Below are positions 19,591 to 22,750 of a DNA stretch of 22,750 nt, in pieces. Position numbers and translations under genes: made by a program. Position 1 is the stretch's first letter. Every line of letters begins with the position of its first letter. Source of the stretch: Euprymna scolopes (taxonomy: Eukaryota > Mollusca > Cephalopoda > Sepiida > Sepiolidae); NCBI GenBank assembly GCA_024364805.1, contig CM044496.1, forward strand, positions 40,971,388 through 40,994,137. Direction: 5' to 3'. The notes under the pieces are model-generated. The model made no database searches. It worked only from the letters and a program-made list of their open reading frames with translations, and had not been told where the DNA came from.

Positions 19591-19642
<52 letters not shown>
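19591..19642. repeat. (TA)n microsatellite
   Basis: About 25 TA units flanked on both sides by TTAA, so the whole tract is self-complementary. Confidence 0.95.
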
Positions 19643-19645
<3 letters not shown>

Positions 19646-19649
19646 TGTG

Positions 19650-20640
19650 TGCGTTTGTGTGTCAGCGGAAATAAGAATTAATACGCCTGAAAAAGTGTAT
19701 TATATTAAGTCTCTCATCCATGTAATGACTACAAACTTGTGCGAAGTACGTGCATTCGCATGAAATTCACAAAAACTAAATAAATAGAAATATAAGCGAA
19801 CATTTTTTGTGAAACATTACAGGCAAAAATGTTTGTACCCAGATATTTACTTTACTCTTGTTGAAATATATATCGGAATTTGCCATATAAACAATGATTG
19901 TTTAGAATGTTTCAGCAATGATTGCATCGTTTTTTAACGGCTTATAACTCGTTTGTTTCTTTTTTAGTCAATCCATGCTGATTGTAACTATAACATAAAA
20001 AATTCTTCCTCTGTCTTTACCAGAGGAGTGATCTTTGGCTTGTGCTAAATTCTTCTAGCATAAGATACATAAGATTCCGCGATATTTTTAGAAATCGCTT
20101 TAACACTGATAACTCCTTATTAATCTTCGGCCGGTTTTGTAGCTTGAGACCTGATTCATTTTCTAGTTTTTATAGAACTCTCCGTCTTAGCTTCGGGAGT
20201 TTTGCAAAGATACGTCTTTGGGCGAATATAACGTTTAGTGACGAACCGATCACCCTTGGTAAAGATGAAACACGAAGAATACCGCAGTGTCCACACAGTT
20301 ACAATTGTAATCCTAGGTGGTTCGACTCGAACATCCACGAAGGTTCTGCGACGCAGTTCCAGTCGCTTTCACGAAGACAGGGTTGATATGACTTTGGGTG
20401 CAGTAGTTGATAATCTCTTCTATCCTCTTTCTTTCGCTGAAAAGAAAGATAATTAAACTTGGCTGTTTCTTTCTTTTAAGTTAACTTGTAAGTATTAACA
20501 ACAATAAACAACGTCGACTCTAGTTGTAGTTTTGGTATGAAATTAATTATTCACAAAAGAGAAAAATAAAAATAATAAATATGTACAGTTTTCACAGGAG
20601 AATAAAAAATAAGGGAAATAATATGTCGATTTCAAGTTTC
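19650..20640. other. No gene recognised; GC-richer patch 20040-20400
   Basis: At 20040-20400 both strands stay open for 60-114 codons. The minus strand gives TKGDRFVTKRYIRPKTYLCK, but I recognise no family and see no good splice boundaries. It could be a decayed repeat or part of an unknown gene. Confidence 0.35.
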
Positions 20641-20659
20641 TTTTTCTGGTAATTACGAT

Positions 20660-21310
20660 AGTTAGGATAGTTAGGATAGTCGATGAAGAGGCCTTAGTCT
20701 GATTTCCAACAACCGATTTCTTGCTTTTGATCGGTCAAAGGATGAGTGCTTCTTGAATGGTGGGGTTTGGAGGCGGTGGACAGTTACCCCCGAGTTGAAA
20801 CTCACTCCAAACTTAGTTCAGAACTCGCTGTAAACTGATTTTTCTTGCTCTATACCGTTTTGGTTCGTCTTGATTGGATAATCTCCCTCACATTCAAATC
20901 AGGTAATTTTCTACAGACAAGGGTTCTCATCGATGATTTTCTCAGGCTCTGGGGAACACGTCCATAACCCCCAGGTCAAAACTCTAGCATAAAACCCCAG
21001 TATATATCTTCAAATAATCACCTTTACAGTTTATTGTTTCATAATTCGACTTTGTTTTTTCTGTTACAAAAAATATATATTTCACATCAGCGACCACGCC
21101 ATCTCTCTTTCTAACTGGCAAGGTGATCTGCTGTTTTCCCGGACCTGCCATTAAAATAAAAAGGCTATAATTCCTCTTTCGATGGCCTCCTTTTGTGGCA
21201 ACTCTCAACCATAGCTCTAATTTAGCTCCCCATAACCCCTCCTTCTGGAGTAATCTCGTTTCGGTCGGACTGATTGTCGAAGTCATAATCTCGACTGATT
21301 TGCTACGAGA
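20660..21310. other. Unclassified GC-richer block, probably repeat-derived
   Basis: Base composition differs from the flanks and a ~100-codon minus-strand frame (20984-21286) includes GLWGAKLELWLRVATKGGHR and PGKQQITLPVRKRDGVVADV. I cannot place it. It ends where the Tc1/mariner fragment starts, so it may be another mobile-element remnant. Confidence 0.35.
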
Positions 21311-21323
21311 GATACCAGTTTTG

Positions 21324-21541
21324 GAACACTTTGCAACGCTTTGAGTTGGTAGTCGTATTTATTTTTAATGGCTATATTTTTAGTTATTTCGAGGGGAAAA
21401 TAAATTAACTCTGTTATATATGCTGGAGACAGACTACTTTTCATTATATTAAAAAATATTTTTTTCAGTTTTGTCCAATGAAGAGATATACTTAAATATT
21501 TGAAGAAATGTGGGGGTGTACTCACTTTTTGTGATATACTG
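21324..21541 (+). mobile_element. 3' end of a Tc1/mariner-type DNA transposon
   Basis: The end reads GGGGGTGTACTCACTTTTTG then TGATATACTG followed by TA, matching the terminal inverted repeat CAGTATATCACAAAAGTGAG with TACACCCC known from Tc1-like elements, and TA is the expected target duplication. Inside, TTAATGGCTATATTTTTAG, TTATTTCGAGGGGAAAATAA, AATGAAGAGATATACTTAAA and TATTTGAAGAAATGTGGGGG match, in order, the 3' untranslated end of such elements as I remember them. No transposase and no left terminal repeat were found, so only the 3' ~220 bp remain. Confidence 0.8.
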
Positions 21542-21549
21542 TATATCTT

Positions 21550-22190
21550 CGTAAATTATCTTTTGCAGACATTAATATGTTGCGATATGTAGAGAGAGAG
21601 AGAATACAATTATGAAGTCCCGCAGAGAAATGAGTTGTCGTGCATGTGCAATTACAGTCTGACATCAGAAGGATCTGGTTGTGGTTAGCGTGGAATCTGT
21701 TTATATACGCGCTCCCACGTGCGAATAATGGGTGTGGCATCTATAGGTTGATATCGTTGTACCAACCGTCTGCATTCATCACTCCCTACGATGATATTTA
21801 TAAAAGTGTCTGCTGCATGAATAATTTTGTAGTTTAATGATTGAACTTAATTCGTTCAAGCAGGATATCCGAATTTCGAAAAATTCCAACTCCAAAGCAC
21901 GTATTTCGGTAAATCTTAATGCATGCTAATAATAATAATAATAATAATATTTTAAATTTTTAGGTAAAAAACATGACAAAAATTATGAGTTAAAAATAAA
22001 AAAATACAACAAAAATATATATTAGAATAAAAATGGGGGATCAGATTCACATATGAATTTAACGTAAAATGATTACCGATTTATGAGCCAGGAACTTCTA
22101 ACCAGACAGAGTTTTAAGGACATGTAACTGTTATTTGTAAAGAGAGATCAATTTTTATATGTTTTTAGAGTGATCGTTTTTTTTTTTTTA
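21550..22190. other. No gene recognised; small (AAT)n at 21928-21950
   Basis: AT-rich DNA. The only structured feature is a short trinucleotide repeat of seven or so AAT units. Confidence 0.4.
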
Positions 22191-22194
22191 AATA

Positions 22195-22750
22195 CAGTAT
22201 GGCGCCTATAATTTGAACATCCGCTTCGTTCAAATTAGAGGATGCTGTTCAAGTTTCGTGATAAAAAAATGTGCTGCAGTTAACTTTAATTTTGTAAGAA
22301 TTAAGAAATAGTAAATGAAATTCATTGCTATATGATACTTCAAGTATATATTAAGTTGAGTTTACGATATATTGCAAGTAAGAATTTCTAAATATTATTA
22401 CCAGGAATAAAAACATTGAAAACAAATTAAATCTACTCTTACTTGCTAGGTATTTATTACCTAAGTTATCATCTACAGAAATTATACATTTATGTAAAGT
22501 TTTTTTTTATTCATTCATTGAATGAGTCTCATTGTAGTTTCTATTTTCATCGATTGAGCTCTCGGGCGTTGCCATTGTATTCCGTAAGCGATCATGAAAA
22601 TCTACAATTTCTTGGTTCTGTAGCTTCTTTATGATTATATCTCTTCGGAGTGACATTGCTTGCAAAACATAGTTGTCACTAAAGTAAGAAGTTTTTTCTA
22701 GAAATTTTACAACCGTCTCCATAGACTTTTCTGCATTATCCCATGATATT
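22195..22750 (-). mobile_element. 3' end of a pogo/Tigger-type transposon, running off the right edge
   Basis: The outer end CAGTATGGCGCCTATAATTT at 22195-22214 is preceded by TA at 22193-22194, the expected target site. Subterminally TAATTTGAAC (22209-22218) and GTTCAAATTA (22228-22237) form a perfect inverted pair. About 310 bp further in, a minus-strand reading frame ends at 22507 and looks like the C-terminus of a pogo-family transposase. The combination of TIR, TA site and transposase end in the right order and orientation supports one element. Confidence 0.6.
22507..22750 (-). CDS. Pogo/Tigger (jerky-like) transposase C-terminus, partial
   Basis: The minus-strand frame is open from the window edge to TAG/TAA-type termination at 22507 and reads ISWDNAEKSMETVVKFLEKT, then YVLQAMSLRRDIIIKKLQNQ and EIVDFHDRL. 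In pogo/Tigger and jerky-like proteins the segment after the DDE catalytic domain ends with a helix in which residues like 'A..A.E....FLE' are followed by 'LR.......K..Q..I.DF'; this fits. The catalytic DDE core would lie beyond 22750. It is open over 80 codons, so the copy may be fairly young. A host jerky-like gene is the alternative, but the terminal repeat 310 bp downstream argues for a transposon. Confidence 0.55.
   Translation of the reverse strand, partial: ISWDNAEKSMETVVKFLEKTSYFSDNYVLQAMSLRRDIIIKKLQNQEIVDFHDRLRNTMATPESSIDENRNYNETHSMNE

Noticed and set aside
20042-20456. Possible gene in the overlapping open frames
   Set aside because: Both strands are open and no family or splice signals are recognisable; kept only as an unclassified patch.
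21283-21525. 80-codon minus-strand frame
   Set aside because: It lies across the non-coding 3' end of the Tc1/mariner element.
1-22750. CRISPR arrays, bacterial operons, tRNA genes
   Set aside because: No direct-repeat/spacer pattern, no prokaryotic gene organisation and no cloverleaf with box A/box B could be found; the window is animal nuclear DNA.

Overview
This is a low-GC, intron-like or intergenic stretch of animal DNA, most likely molluscan and plausibly from a cephalopod such as an octopus. The pointers are dispersed LINE relics of Jockey/CR1 style, long TA/CT/GA/GT microsatellites, a decayed 5S rRNA copy that resembles molluscan 5S, and very little host coding sequence. The organism call is an inference; no gene here fixes the species.

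Layout: 20-345 (-) is the C-terminal relic of one LINE. It lies beside a much longer, 5'-truncated LINE at 425-2735 (+) that keeps most of its reverse transcriptase but carries several frameshifts, a stop and a ~380-bp foreign insert. At least three more fragments share the 3' part of that LINE: 4905-5450 (-), 6120-6870 (+, with a CT/TA microsatellite grown inside its coding sequence) and 14590-14805 (-). A fifth fragment, 9420-9815 (-), comes from a related but different lineage. A 5S rRNA-like pseudogene sits at 5556-5676. An inverted-repeat element lies at 7076-7401, with relatives at 11411-11530 and 19505-19590. A short interspersed family headed by a CCCGG module occurs at 8727-9195, 13132-13160 and 15247-15735; in the first copy one internal unit has expanded to four tandem copies.

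The one place that looks like host protein-coding sequence is a 220-nt open segment at 10079-10298 (-), bounded by a plausible splice acceptor and an excellent donor; its product is not recognised. A 282-bp near-perfect hairpin (MITE-like) lies at 13987-14268. The right half holds a 45-bp minisatellite with an embedded palindrome (17360-17485), a degenerate ~155-bp satellite-like block (17640-18325), several (TA)n tracts, the 3' end of a Tc1/mariner element (21324-21541) and the 3' end of a pogo/Tigger-type transposon running off the right edge (22195-22750, -).

No operon-like logic applies. The window mainly records nested transposon decay and simple-repeat growth, with one candidate exon of a gene transcribed on the minus strand. 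I found no convincing undescribed system; the candidate exon, the long hairpin, the 5S fossil and the repeats that grew inside transposons are the best leads.
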